DNA of 64,000 bases from CAMDPA01 sp965223035 (lineage in GTDB: Bacteria; Pseudomonadota; Alphaproteobacteria; Rhizobiales; Hyphomicrobiaceae). A model generated the notes under the pieces. It saw nothing but the letters and a program-made list of their open reading frames with translations, made no database searches and was not told where the DNA came from. Positions 36,870 through 45,879 of the stretch are shown in pieces. The position numbers were made by a program, and so were the translations under genes. Numbering within the stretch: position 1 is the stretch's first letter; the number at the start of each line of letters is the position of its first letter. The stretch lies in NCBI GenBank assembly GCA_965223035.1, contig OZ244980.1, positions 1,612,001 to 1,676,000 on the forward strand. Direction: 5' to 3'.

Positions 36870-37059
36870 CGATCCTCACTCATATCGCGCGCCGGGCTCG
36901 CGCTCGATTGGACCGCTGGCGCACCACACACAGGCACACAGACTAATCCCATGGTTGGTGGCAGACCAGCCTTAAACCACGAGCGACGGCCAGGATTTTG
37001 GCCAACGCGACACCGCGTGACGCAGCGAGGCCGGCGCATGCGATGACCGTTGCATCACT

Positions 37060-37122
37060 TCGGCCTGAGGCGCAGCAGCGGTGCCGCTCCCCCGCCCGGC
37101 CAGCCAACGGCACGATGATCTG
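37060..37122. repeat. Truncated module C
   Basis: Contains CGGCCTGAGGCGCAGC, CTCCCCCGCCCGGCCAGCC and a terminal ACGATGATCTGG; half-length compared with the full copies. Confidence 0.5.
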
Positions 37123-37149
37123 GGTTGTCGGTCGCCGCTGCAGTGCGGC

Positions 37150-37851
37150 TCAGGCGCCATGGCCGACCGCTTGTTTGCCGGCCACGGTCGCCGGCGCCGG
37201 CAGCAACCAGGCGAACGCGGCGGCCGCGGCGAGGGCACCAGCCACCTGCGCGGCAATGAACGCCGGCACGTGCGTTGGGTCGATACCGGTGAACGTATTC
37301 GTCAGCGTTCGACCGATGGTGACGGCCGGGTTGGCGAATGAGGTCGAAGCGGTGAACCAATAGGCGGCCGTAATGTACAGGCCGACACCTGATGCGACAA
37401 AGTCCGGCTTGAACCGGACGCATCCCAGGATCGTCGCCAACAAGCCAAAGGTCGCCACGAACTCCGCGAACCATTGCGCCCCACCGGTTCGCGCGGTCTG
37501 TGAGATCTGCAATAACGGCAGCGCAAACATCGCGTGCGCGGCCACAGTCCCAAGGCAGCCGCCGATGATTTGCGCCAACACGTAGCTGGCGGCCTCACCT
37601 TTGGGCAGGTCACCGCGCGCGGCCATGACGATGCTGACCGCTGGATTGAAGTGCGCTCCCGAGATCGGCGCAAAGATCGTGATGATGACCACCAGAATCG
37701 CGCCGGTCGGTATCGTGTTGCACAGCAAGGCCAGCGCCATGTTACCGTCCGCCAGCTTGTCCGCCATGATGCCGGAACCGACGACCGTTGCCACCAGCAA
37801 ACCCGTGCCAAGCGCTTCGGCGACGAAGCGGCGCGGTCGGTCGACTGTCAT
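37150..37851 (-). CDS. aqpS: Aquaglyceroporin of the arsenic operon (AqpS-like)
   Basis: 233 residues, six helices and the two half-helices of the MIP family, with both NPA boxes intact (HFNPAVS near residue 68 and FANPAVT near 175). AqpS-type channels in rhizobial ars operons let As(III), made by ArsC, leave the cell down its gradient in place of an ArsB pump. It is the last gene after arsC and the ArsR-ArsC fusion, with a 199-base gap before it. Confidence 0.85.
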   Translation of the reverse strand: MTVDRPRRFVAEALGTGLLVATVVGSGIMADKLADGNMALALLCNTIPTGAILVVIITIFAPISGAHFNPAVSIVMAARGDLPKGEAASYVLAQIIGGCLGTVAAHAMFALPLLQISQTARTGGAQWFAEFVATFGLLATILGCVRFKPDFVASGVGLYITAAYWFTASTSFANPAVTIGRTLTNTFTGIDPTHVPAFIAAQVAGALAAAAAFAWLLPAPATVAGKQAVGHGA

Positions 37852-38050
37852 CTTGTTTTACTCCTGGTAGCGCCGCAGCGATCGTTGTCTGGTCCGCGCA
37901 CGAGTCTGGTCCGCGCACCCTTGTTGCTTGAGGGCATGATCGGCTGTGATCGTCTCAATCCAACTGGTAAAGCGCCTACCAGTCCCTTGCTTGTGTCGCG
38001 ATGAGTGTCCTGGGTGGAAGCCCGATCGATGCCTCCCGAACCATTGCGTT

Positions 38051-38956
38051 TTATGCCGCAAGCCCTCTTAATGTGTGCGCCGTCGCGCCCTCCATCCTGG
38101 CGATATCGCGCAGTCGATCCTTCATCGCGTCGAGGCTCAGCTGCTCGATCGGCAGATTCACAAAGGCTGTGATGCGCGTCATCAGATAGCGATAGACCTG
38201 ATGGAAGGCGGCCCGCCTGTGCTCATCGCAGCCCGTCACCTGTGCTGGGTCCGGCAGGCCCCAATGCGCCGTCAGCGGATGACCCGGCCAGCGTGGACAG
38301 GTCTCGCCGGCAGCCGCATCGCATACGGTGATGATGAAATCCATGGCGGGTGCACCGGGTTCAGCGAATTCCGTCCAGGATTTGCACCGCAAATCCCTGG
38401 TGTCGTAACCCAGGCCTTGGAGCAGCTGTAGCGCATGCGGGTCGGGGACATCCCTCGGCCGGCTGCCGGCCGAAAAAGCCGTGAAGCGCCCCGCGCTTTC
38501 TTGGGCGATGAGGGCCTCCGCAAGGATTGAGCGCGCCGCATTTCCCGTGCACAAAACGAGGACGTTGTAGGTATGGTCGGTGGCTGGCGCGGCGGATGGA
38601 CGCTTGGTGGGATGGTCGAACACGTCCACCGCCGCACGCCGGCGCTGCCGCGCTGGGGGCTCAGCACGCCCTTGGTCGAGAAAGCAGCCCACCCGCGATA
38701 ACTGGTGGGGATCGGCGGCGTAGATGATGGACCGGCCCTGCCGCCGCGACCGAACCAAGCCGGCGCTGACCAGGGTGGCCATGTGCGTCGACAACGTGTT
38801 GTGCGGTACGGCGAGCAGCCGGGCGATGTCGCCGGCTGCGAGCCCGAACGGTTGATAGCGAAGCAGCAACCGGTACGCTTCCAGCCGCGTCACCTGCGAC
38901 AGGGCCGCATAGACCGACGCGGCTTCGTCGGCGGAAATGGGCTCGCGCAACTCCAC
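38051..38956 (-). CDS. ArsR regulator fused to LMW-PTP-type arsenate reductase
   Basis: 301 residues. Residues 1-95 are an ArsR winged helix (RLLAVPHNTLSTHMATLVSA, helix and wing RRQGRSIIYAAD). After a linker, residues 128-270 form an arsenate-reductase/LMW-phosphatase domain with P-loop CTGNAARS (Cys136) and TAHWGLPDPA. The regulator part lacks the canonical ELCVCDL arsenite-binding motif and has only Cys91. It starts 20 bases after arsC. It probably both represses the operon and reduces arsenate, but loss of activity in either half cannot be excluded. Confidence 0.88.
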   Translation of the reverse strand: MELREPISADEAASVYAALSQVTRLEAYRLLLRYQPFGLAAGDIARLLAVPHNTLSTHMATLVSAGLVRSRRQGRSIIYAADPHQLSRVGCFLDQGRAEPPARQRRRAAVDVFDHPTKRPSAAPATDHTYNVLVLCTGNAARSILAEALIAQESAGRFTAFSAGSRPRDVPDPHALQLLQGLGYDTRDLRCKSWTEFAEPGAPAMDFIITVCDAAAGETCPRWPGHPLTAHWGLPDPAQVTGCDEHRRAAFHQVYRYLMTRITAFVNLPIEQLSLDAMKDRLRDIARMEGATAHTLRGLAA

Positions 38957-38976
38957 GTCGACAGCTCCCCACCCCT

Positions 38977-39501
38977 TCAGCTGGCGCGGGCGCGCGGTCC
39001 GCCATCGGACCTGCGGCCGATGTCGTCGAGCCGGCGTTGCAGTGCCAGCCGGTTCAAGCTGCCCAACGGCAGGTTGGCGAAGATCGAGATCCGTTGCGAC
39101 AGCATCCGATAGGCGTCCGCAAACGCAACCCGGCGCTCTGCTTCCGTGCCCTCCATCGCGGCGGGGTCAGGCACGCCCCAGTGCGCCGTGATCGGCTGGC
39201 CGGGCCACAATGGGCACATCTCATTGGCTGCATGGTCGCAAACGGTCAGCACGAAGTTCAATTCTGGCGCACCCGGCCGGGCGAATTCGTCCCAGCTCTT
39301 GGAGCGAAGTGCGCTGACGTCATAATTCAACGTCTTCAGAAGCTCGATCGTATAGGGATGGATCTCGCCTTTCGGATCCGAGCCGGCGCTGAAGCCTTTG
39401 AATTTTCCCATACCTTCGCGGTTGATGATGGCCTCGGCGAGGATGCTGCGGGCGGAATTGCCCGTGCACAGGAACAGGACGTTGTATGGCGCTACCGACA
39501 T
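38977..39501 (-). CDS. arsC: Arsenate reductase, LMW-PTP/thioredoxin-type
   Basis: 174 residues from ATG 39501. The P-loop LFLCTGNSARSILAEAI and the later FVLTVCDHAANEMCPLWPG (with the second and third redox cysteines) and TAHWGVPDPA are diagnostic. It reduces As(V) to As(III) in the cytoplasm. It is the first gene of the ars operon, directly downstream of a palindromic operator, and its product is a paralogue of the reductase half of the neighbouring fusion. Confidence 0.92.
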   Translation of the reverse strand: MSVAPYNVLFLCTGNSARSILAEAIINREGMGKFKGFSAGSDPKGEIHPYTIELLKTLNYDVSALRSKSWDEFARPGAPELNFVLTVCDHAANEMCPLWPGQPITAHWGVPDPAAMEGTEAERRVAFADAYRMLSQRISIFANLPLGSLNRLALQRRLDDIGRRSDGGPRARAS

Positions 39502-39518
39502 GGCCAACACTTCTATGT

Positions 39519-39540
39519 TATGTCGAGACAAATCGACATA
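39519..39540. promoter_or_regulatory. Candidate ArsR operator
   Basis: Perfect 8-base inverted repeat: left arm TATGTCGA (39519-39526), 6-base spacer, right arm TCGACATA (39533-39540). It lies 18 bases upstream of the arsC start, where a dimeric ArsR would block transcription or initiation. Confidence 0.65.
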
Positions 39541-39617
39541 TATCACGCTGTGGCGGCTATGCAACCCAGATCGCCACCCAGGGCACGAACTAAGACCAGC
39601 GTGCGCTATCATGAGAT

Positions 39618-39688
39618 CATGTCCGCGGTTGGCGGGTGTGCCGTGCCGGTCCGCTCCCGCCCGGCTACCCGATGGCACGATGATCTAG
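39618..39688. repeat. Truncated module C
   Basis: TGTCCGCGGTTGGCGGGTGTGCC, then CCGCTCCCGCCCGGCTACCCGATGG and ACGATGATCTAG. It lies between the ars operon and the nitrilase gene. Confidence 0.5.
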
Positions 39689-39765
39689 GCAGCCCTGTCC
39701 ACTGATGTCATGCTGCGCGCCTCGGCACCTGACCATGAAGCAGATCGGACGTGGATGGTCGCACC

Positions 39766-40626
39766 ATGAAAGTGGCTGTTATTCAGATGAACTCGGTCAG
39801 CGACGTGGCCACCAACATCGCCAAAGCGACCGAGTTGATCGAGCGCTGCATCGACCGGGAAGGGCCCGATTGGCTGTGCCTGCCGGAATGTTGGAATTGG
39901 GCCGGCGGCAGCAGCCGGGACAAATCGGCCAACGCCGACCCGATTCCGGACGGACCAGCCTATCGCGCCGCACAGCAGTTGGCGGCCAAGCACCGCGTTT
40001 GGCTGCACGCCGGCTCGTTGTTGGAACAGGCTGCAGGCGGCAAGGTGCATAATACGACGGTCGTGTTCGATCGTGGCGGCAACCAGGTCGCGCTCTACCG
40101 CAAGATCCATTTGTTCGATATCACCGCGCCGGACGGTCGGACGTATCGGGAATCGGCGAGCGTGATTCCGGGTCGGGACGTGGTCGGCTATGACTGCGAG
40201 GGCCTGACCGTCGGCTGTGCGATCTGCTATGATTTGCGCTTCCCTGAGCTGTTCCAAGCCTTGGCCGCGCTCAGCGCCGATCTGATCGCGTTGCCATCCG
40301 CCTTCACGCTGCAAACCGGCAAGGACCATTGGGAAGTGCTGTGCCGCGCGCGCGCGATCGAAACGCAAACCTACGTCGCAGCGCCGGGTCAGACCGGCTG
40401 GTTCCTGGCGCCCAACAATGACCGGCGCTACACCTATGGGCACTCAATGGTGGTCGATCCCTGGGGGCACGTGGTTGCCAAAGCCTCCGATGGTGAGGGC
40501 TTCGCGGTCACCCGTCTCGACAAGGCCTTTTTAGCGCGCTGTCGAGCCGACATCCCGGTTGCCGCGCATAAGGTGATCGGCCGGGAGATGCCGCCCGTGC
40601 GCTTGGGCGGACATGATCGCTCTTAA
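39766..40626 (+). CDS. Carbon-nitrogen hydrolase (Nit1/Nit2-like amidase)
   Basis: 286 residues from ATG 39766. The Glu-Lys-Cys triad is visible: LCLPECWNW (Glu), ALYRKIHLFD (Lys), GCAICYDLRFPELF (Cys). FDITAPDGRTYRESASV is typical of the Nit branch that hydrolyses deaminated glutathione or omega-amides of 2-oxo acids. The last residues (HDRS) and the stop codon are encoded by the beginning of a repeat element (GATCGCTCTTAA). It is a single gene. Confidence 0.88.
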   Translation: MKVAVIQMNSVSDVATNIAKATELIERCIDREGPDWLCLPECWNWAGGSSRDKSANADPIPDGPAYRAAQQLAAKHRVWLHAGSLLEQAAGGKVHNTTVVFDRGGNQVALYRKIHLFDITAPDGRTYRESASVIPGRDVVGYDCEGLTVGCAICYDLRFPELFQALAALSADLIALPSAFTLQTGKDHWEVLCRARAIETQTYVAAPGQTGWFLAPNNDRRYTYGHSMVVDPWGHVVAKASDGEGFAVTRLDKAFLARCRADIPVAAHKVIGREMPPVRLGGHDRS

Positions 40627-40828
40627 AGTGTAGAGCACCTTTCTGCCTTTGATCGGGATCGTTCCGATTCCGATCTAAGGCAGGTTGCGCTAGATCATCG
40701 CGCCTTAAATCGGAACCGCAAAGCCGGTTCCGATTTAAGGCGCTAAGATGATCGCTCTTAAAGTGTAGAGCAACTTTCTGCCTTTGATCGGGATCGTTCC
40801 GATTCCGATCAAAGGCAGGTTGCTCTAG
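40615..40828. repeat. Four-part palindrome array: B end, A, B, A
   Basis: A partial B terminus, a module A (one broken stem pair, TTTGATCGG against CCGATCTAA), a short B (arms CCTTAAATCGGAACCG/CGGTTCCGATTTAAGG with a small loop) and a perfect A. It overlaps the end of the nitrilase gene. Confidence 0.88.
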
Positions 40829-40899
40829 GAGCGATAACCTGTAGCGGAGCGGGAGGGCAGATCGCCTCCCGCCGTCGCCGCAGTTGAAGCCGCAGTCGG

Positions 40900-41922
40900 T
40901 CAGCGGCTGGTCAGCTTAAGCTCGATCCGCCGATTGCGGCGCAGCATCTCCTCGCTGGCGCCCCGCTCAAGCGGCTGGAACTCGGCGTAGCCGGCAGCCA
41001 CCAGCCGCGCAGGCGGCACACCCCGCGATACCAAGTAGCGAACCACCGAAATCGCCCGCGCAGTGGACAACTCCCAGTTGGACGGAAAACGTGCGCTGTT
41101 GATCGGGCGGATATCGGTGTGCCCATCGACCTGGATGACCCAGTTGATCTCGCTGGGGATGGCGCGCGACAGCTCGACGATGGCGCGCGCCAATTCGTCG
41201 ATCGCCTGCAGTCCCTCCACCGTCATGTCCGCTTCGCCGGATTCGAACAGCACCTCGGACTGGAACACGAAGCGGTCGCCCACCACGCGGATGTCTTTGC
41301 GCCCGCGCAACAGCTCGCGCAGGCGACCGAAAAAATCCGACCGGTAGCGTTGCAGCTCCTGCACCTGGCGGGCCAGCGCGGCATTGAGCCGGCTGCCGAG
41401 ATCCTTGATGCGGGTCTGTGCTTCCCGATCCTTGCGCTCCGACGCTTCGAGCGCGTCGTTCAGCGCCGCGATTTGGCGGCGCAGGGCGAGCATCTGCTGA
41501 TTGAGCAGATCGACCTTGGCCAACGCCGCATTCGACAGCTTCTTTTGATCGGCAAGTTTGCCGCTCAACTGGGCGGCTTCCGCCAACGCCGTCTTCGCTT
41601 TATCGTCACCCGTCAGCGCCAGGCCGGACAGTCGGCTATTTTCCTGTCGCAAATCCGACAGCGTGGCCTGCAACGCGGCCAATTCATCCGCCGAAGATTT
41701 GCCGCGGGCCTTCTCCAGTGACAGCAAGTTGGTCAACTCGGCAATCTGGCGGTTGAGCCGGCGCAGCGCGTCGTCTTTGCCGCTGACCTCCTGTGAGACG
41801 TAATATTGCGCCAACATGAAGATCGACAACAAGAACATGAACACCATCAGCAGCGTCGACAAAACGTCGACGTAGCCGGGCCAAAAATGGCCGTATTCTC
41901 CGATGCGGCGCGCGCGAGCCAT
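40900..41922 (-). CDS. MotB/OmpA-type peptidoglycan-anchored stator-like protein
   Basis: 340 residues: one N-terminal membrane helix (VLSTLLMVFMFLLSIFML near residue 25), a coiled-coil region rich in heptads (about 50-190), then an OmpA-like peptidoglycan-binding domain with VIQVDGHTDIRP, ELSTARAISVVRYLV and RLVAAGYAEFQP. The plug-helix Asp expected in ion-conducting MotB proteins may be Asp19 in GYVDVLST. It starts 3 bases after the MotA-like gene. Outside flagellar clusters such pairs are of unknown function. Confidence 0.85.
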   Translation of the reverse strand: MARARRIGEYGHFWPGYVDVLSTLLMVFMFLLSIFMLAQYYVSQEVSGKDDALRRLNRQIAELTNLLSLEKARGKSSADELAALQATLSDLRQENSRLSGLALTGDDKAKTALAEAAQLSGKLADQKKLSNAALAKVDLLNQQMLALRRQIAALNDALEASERKDREAQTRIKDLGSRLNAALARQVQELQRYRSDFFGRLRELLRGRKDIRVVGDRFVFQSEVLFESGEADMTVEGLQAIDELARAIVELSRAIPSEINWVIQVDGHTDIRPINSARFPSNWELSTARAISVVRYLVSRGVPPARLVAAGYAEFQPLERGASEEMLRRNRRIELKLTSR

Positions 41923-41925
41923 GGT

Positions 41926-42969
41926 CTAAACCCGTTTGGAGGGAAGCTTCGACGCCAGATCCTTGAGGGCTGATGCCACCTCTTGGTTCTGCGTGGACTG
42001 CTCATCGACCCACTGGCGCACGACGCTCTGCTCGGCACGCATCTGATTGACCAGCTGGCCGACGCCACTGGCCAGTTCCCGCATCGAGTCGGCGTTTGCA
42101 CCACCGGCGCTGCCGCCGGCATTGAGCCGGTCGGAGATTTCCGAGATGCCGCGTTGGACGTCGATCAGCGCGCCATACACTTGGTTGCTGGCAACGCCGC
42201 CGGGTCCTGCCGCCGCGCCGCCGCCCGGCGTCAACTCGGTAATGCCGGACAACCACTCTTCCAGCTCGTTATAGAACTTGTTGTGCGCATGGCCGGCCTG
42301 CAACTCCAAAAAGCCGAGAACGAGCGAGCCTGACAAGCCGAACAAGGAGGCGGAGAAGGCCGTCCCCATGCCCTGCAGCGGCGCCGCAAGCCCGGCCTTC
42401 AGATCATCGAACAACGCCGCCGTCTCGGTTGCCCGGGTGTCGAGTGCTGCAATCGTTCGACCCACCGACTGGATGGTTTCCAGCAGGCCCCAAAACGTTC
42501 CCAGCAAGCCGAGAAACACCAACAGGCCGACCATATAGCGGCCGGTATCGCGCGCCTCGTCCAGCCTGGTACCGATCGAGTCCATGATCGAGCGCATCGA
42601 GGTGGCCGACAGCGACAACGCGCCGGTGCGCTCCCGAAGCATGGTGGCCATCGGCGCCAACAGGACCGGACGATGGGAGATCGCCAGGCCGGGATCGGCA
42701 ATTCGAAACGCGTTGACCCAGCGGATCTCTGGAAACAGGCGCAGCACCTGACCGAACGAGAACATGATGCCGAACACCAATACGCCGACAATCAGGCCAT
42801 TCAGCAAGGGGTTGGTCTGGAACGCAATGATCAATGTTTGTGACAAGAAGGCCGGAATAAAGGCAACCAATGCGAGAAAAACCAGCATGCGGATCAAGTA
42901 GATGCCGGGCGTGGACAAGGTGCGATGAAGTGCAGGGCGCCCAACGTCTCGTTGTCGTCTTCTGGCCAT
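41926..42969 (-). CDS. MotA/ExbB/TolQ-type proton channel protein
   Basis: 347 residues. Two hydrophobic hairpins (about 27-70 and 165-250) flank a cytoplasmic region. GLLVFLGLLGTFWGLLETI and GMGTAFSASLFGLSGSLVLGFLEL are the conserved channel helices. With the MotB/OmpA-like partner it should use the ion gradient to drive motion in the periplasm. It is a two-gene unit with no flagellar, tol or ton genes nearby. Confidence 0.85.
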   Translation of the reverse strand: MARRRQRDVGRPALHRTLSTPGIYLIRMLVFLALVAFIPAFLSQTLIIAFQTNPLLNGLIVGVLVFGIMFSFGQVLRLFPEIRWVNAFRIADPGLAISHRPVLLAPMATMLRERTGALSLSATSMRSIMDSIGTRLDEARDTGRYMVGLLVFLGLLGTFWGLLETIQSVGRTIAALDTRATETAALFDDLKAGLAAPLQGMGTAFSASLFGLSGSLVLGFLELQAGHAHNKFYNELEEWLSGITELTPGGGAAAGPGGVASNQVYGALIDVQRGISEISDRLNAGGSAGGANADSMRELASGVGQLVNQMRAEQSVVRQWVDEQSTQNQEVASALKDLASKLPSKRV

Positions 42970-43274
42970 CGTGTGTTCACTCCTGGGCGGTCGCCGCTTG
43001 CCGCCTTTCGGTCTCCGGCTGCATTGCTCACGTCTGATCCAACCGGCAGATGGTGGATCGTCTCGGGCGGCCTAGCCAAGCGCTGACCGGCAGGCGCTTA
43101 TGCGATGGGCAAACGGACCCCTGTCGTTGGCCCTTACCCGCTCACCACCGTCGCAGACAATCCCGGCGGCATCGTGCCAAAAGGTCATAGCTTATCAGCC
43201 CAGCGGCCGACAACGACCGTCAGAGGCCGGATGCCAAGCCCCCGGCAGGCGGACGTAGAGCAGACCTGGCATGA
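42970..43274. other. Intergenic region, no gene seen
   Basis: It lies between the start of the MotA-like gene and the end of the inositol monophosphatase gene. No repeat module, RNA or open frame of note is present; the MotA-like promoter should be within it. Confidence 0.4.
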
Positions 43275-44081
43275 CTACCGCGCCTGGCTCAGCATTTTGA
43301 GCAGTCCGCTGTGGAGAAACCCGTTGCTGACCAGCACACCCCCGGTCTCCAGCATGTTCGATCCGCCGTCGATGTCACTGGCCGCGCCGCCGGCCTCGCG
43401 CACTAGCACGATGCCGGCCGCGATGTCCCAAGGCTTGAGGCCGTGCTCCCAAAACCCGTCAAATCGCCCGGCCGCCGTCCAGGCCAAGTCGATGGCCGCC
43501 GATCCCGAACGTCGAATGCCGGCCACGACGCCCATCGCCGCACCGGCCTCGCGCAGAAACAGATCCTGCCCCGACCGGCCCAAATGCGGGACGCCCGTGG
43601 CGAGCACAGCGTCAGCCAAAGATCGCCGAGCGCTCACGCGCAAACGCCGGTCATTGGGACCGCGGCCCATCAGGTAGGCACCTCTCCCCTTTTCCGCCAT
43701 AAATAGTTCATCCGACGCCGGATTGTAAATCACGCCTGCGACCAGCTGACCGTCCCGTTCTAAACCGATCGAGATGGCGAACAGCGGGATGCCGTGCATG
43801 AAGTTGGTGGTGCCGTCCAACGGGTCGACCACCCAACGGTGGGAGGGATCGGCACCGGTCACCTCGCCGCGCTCTTCCATCAGGAAGCCATAGCCCGGCC
43901 GTGCCTTGGACAATTCGTTGAACAGCGTTTCCTCGGCCTTCAGGTCAGCCGCGGTGACAAAGTTTGCCGGTCCCTTGACGGACACCTGCAGGTTCTCCAC
44001 CTCACCGAAATCGCGGGCCAATCCGCGCCCCGCCTTGCGGGCGGCGGTGACCATGACATTGATGAGGGCCGAGGCGGGCAT
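43275..44081 (-). CDS. suhB: Inositol-1-monophosphatase family protein
   Basis: 268 residues from ATG 44081; a TTG at 44096 is in frame. Metal-site motifs are visible: GFLMEERGE (near residue 68), WVVDPLDGTTNFMHG (near 87) and LKPWDIAAGIVLVREAGG (near 215). It hydrolyses inositol phosphates or related sugar phosphates with Mg2+; SuhB-like proteins also have roles in rRNA synthesis. It is a single gene. Confidence 0.9.
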   Translation of the reverse strand: MPASALINVMVTAARKAGRGLARDFGEVENLQVSVKGPANFVTAADLKAEETLFNELSKARPGYGFLMEERGEVTGADPSHRWVVDPLDGTTNFMHGIPLFAISIGLERDGQLVAGVIYNPASDELFMAEKGRGAYLMGRGPNDRRLRVSARRSLADAVLATGVPHLGRSGQDLFLREAGAAMGVVAGIRRSGSAAIDLAWTAAGRFDGFWEHGLKPWDIAAGIVLVREAGGAASDIDGGSNMLETGGVLVSNGFLHSGLLKMLSQAR

Positions 44082-44284
44082 GGCGGCGTGATCCAATTCG
44101 CGGCGGGGTTGAAGGTCGCAGGTGGCGTTGGCTCAAGGCTCAAAAATGCAGATGCGATGTGGGCGTCGGCGGTAACGATGAACGCTGCATTGTGCTGCGG
44201 GCCAGTTACATCGCCACCACATCGCCACCCGGTTCTAGCCGTTTTGAGCTGCGAACTGAACCGCTGATTTGACGGCCAACCGAT

Positions 44285-44404
44285 AGCGTTTCAGCGTTGG
44301 CTGGCGCCATCCCGCTCCTCCGCCGGGCCACCCACAACAGCCTGCCATTGGTGGCCAGGGGAGCGGGGCCGGCACGGCTGATCCACCTGGGGCGGACACG
44401 ACTT
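44285..44404. repeat. Dispersed palindrome, module C (reverse orientation)
   Basis: Starts GCGTTTCAGCGTTGGCTGG, has GGGCCACCCACAACAGCC and its partner GGTGGCC, and ends ATCCACCTGGGGCGGA. Confidence 0.7.
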
Positions 44405-44590
44405 AGGCGGTGCGTGGGGTCGACCGATCATTCCTGAGCGTGCCTTCGGTGAGGCGGTTGAAGCCATCGATCGCGCCTGCGATGAAGCGCGGCAGCAGCT
44501 CCGGGCGGGCAAACGACATCGACCCGTCCGCCATCGCCGGCGGCGAGCCGGGCGCTTCCAAACCGGCGATCACATTTACGCCTCAAGACA
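44405..44590 (-). pseudogene. Possible 3' remnant of an unrecognised gene
   Basis: The minus frame ending at about 44405 reads VIAGLEAPGSPPAMADGS, MSFARPELLPRFIAGAIDGF and NRLTEGTLR before a stop. It looks like coding sequence but has no start: upstream (44590-44640) the sequence turns AT-rich and the frame is lost, suggesting truncation. I do not recognise the family. Confidence 0.3.
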
Positions 44591-45091
44591 GCAATATGAT
44601 CATCTATACATCTTATTGTTTTAAATCTTTGATCTTGGGACCAAGGGGCGAGCGGCAGGACGAGGCGCGACTGCGCAACTACGGCGCCAATCCTGCAATG
44701 TTAGCAGTTCGTGCCGTCCAGGAGCGCAGCGCCGCTGTCGCGCCGGCGATGCTGCCACCGCTGAGAGCCCACCTCGCGACCTGCTGCGCGCAACGTCGGG
44801 AGCGGCAACGTCGGGAGCGGCATCGTCACAGTTTTGGCGCGAACATGTCGCAAGCAGCTTTCGAACGGTTGAGGAGTTGATGCGTCAGCAGAATGACAGT
44901 GCTATTCATGTTGAGTTCAGGGGGCTTCGCCTACCACGTCAAAAGCTGTTGGGGCAGCGCGGTCTTTGTACGCGCAACCGTCGCGAGATGGCTTGGCGCG
45001 CCGCTAGACGGCCAAGCGCGGCGAAGCGAAGGACACGCGCCCGGACCCCAAACGCGCACGGCGGGATAACACCTACGCGAAGGGATAGAAC
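44591..45091. other. Intergenic region with an AT-rich start
   Basis: 44595-44640 is AT-rich (ATATGATCATCTATACATC) within a GC-rich setting, a likely junction of an old insertion. A 10-base unit CGTCGGGAGCGGCA is repeated at 44804-44825. The plus-strand frame here has no recognisable motif. Confidence 0.35.
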
Positions 45092-45580
45092 ATGGCGAGA
45101 TTCGGACTGATTGTGGCCGCAACCGGCTCACTGCTCATGCTTGCCGCCGCCGCGGCACAGGCGGCGCCGGCCGCGCGGTTGGTCAGCCCCGCACTACAGG
45201 GCAGCGAAGGCCTTGTCATCAAGGTGCATGGGTGGCACCGGCGGTGCCGGCAGGGGCCGGTGCGGTTTCACCGCCACGTGCCGGAATTCGGCAACGTCCG
45301 GTGCGATGGGCGATGGCGCTACCGCCGTCCTGAGCCCTACTTCGATGACCCGCCGCCGCGCCGCCGCTCCCGCCGTTGGGATTACGACTATGGTCCGCCC
45401 GTGGTGTACGATCTTGGTCCGCCGGTCCGTCGCCGAAGCGGGCGCCGCCGGTGCCGAGCGCTTCGGGCCAACGCTCGCGAGTACGATCAGCGCATGCGGC
45501 GCGATGGCCGGGTCACCAAGGACGAAGCCCGCATTTCGCGAAACATGTACAATCACGTGAATTCCGTGTGCGGCTATTGA
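45092..45580 (+). CDS. Small exported arginine-rich protein of unknown function
   Basis: 162 residues. A signal peptide (VAATGSLLMLAAAAAQAAPA) is followed by HGWHRRCRQGPVRFHRHVP, a Pro/Arg/Tyr-rich middle (PPPRRRSRRWDYDYGPPVV) and a C-terminal ARISRNMYNHVNSVCGY. Such low-complexity periplasmic proteins are common in rhizobial relatives; function unknown. AAGGGA lies 7 bases before the ATG. It converges on the cupin gene across a module A repeat. Confidence 0.65.
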   Translation: MARFGLIVAATGSLLMLAAAAAQAAPAARLVSPALQGSEGLVIKVHGWHRRCRQGPVRFHRHVPEFGNVRCDGRWRYRRPEPYFDDPPPRRRSRRWDYDYGPPVVYDLGPPVRRRSGRRRCRALRANAREYDQRMRRDGRVTKDEARISRNMYNHVNSVCGY

Positions 45581-45662
45581 CGTCGGGCGATCTGTCCGCA
45601 GCATGATCTTTTGCGATGACTTCGCATTGCGAACCATCTCAAGCCTGCATCACGCCGTCCGT

Positions 45663-45720
45663 TGGTTCATGTCCGCCCTTGGCGGATAGCCGGGCCGGCC
45701 TGCTCCCCGCCCGACCACCC
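45663..45720. repeat. Truncated module C
   Basis: TTCATGTCCGCCCTTGGCGG then CCTGCTCCCCGCCCGACCACCC, cut off by module A. Confidence 0.55.
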
Positions 45721-45783
45721 TAGAGCAACCTGCCTTTAATCGGAATCGGAACGATCCCGATTAAAGGCAGAAAGTTGCTCTAG
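45721..45783. repeat. Dispersed palindrome, single module A
   Basis: A full, perfect copy from TAGAGCAACCTGCC to GAAAGTTGCTCTAG between convergent genes; it defines the module A unit of about 63 bases. Confidence 0.9.
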
Positions 45784-45879
45784 GCGCCATGGCCGAGCAG
45801 CCCCCGACAGCCAGGCGATGCGCCTGGCCCAAGCGCAACGATCTTCTATGCGCCGGGCGCCCGCTCGTCATCGACGCCA

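Noticed and set aside
40900..42969. Zorya anti-phage system (ZorA/ZorB)
   Set aside because: The pair has MotA/MotB-like features, but no ZorC, ZorD or ZorE gene is next to it; such pairs are common outside defence systems.
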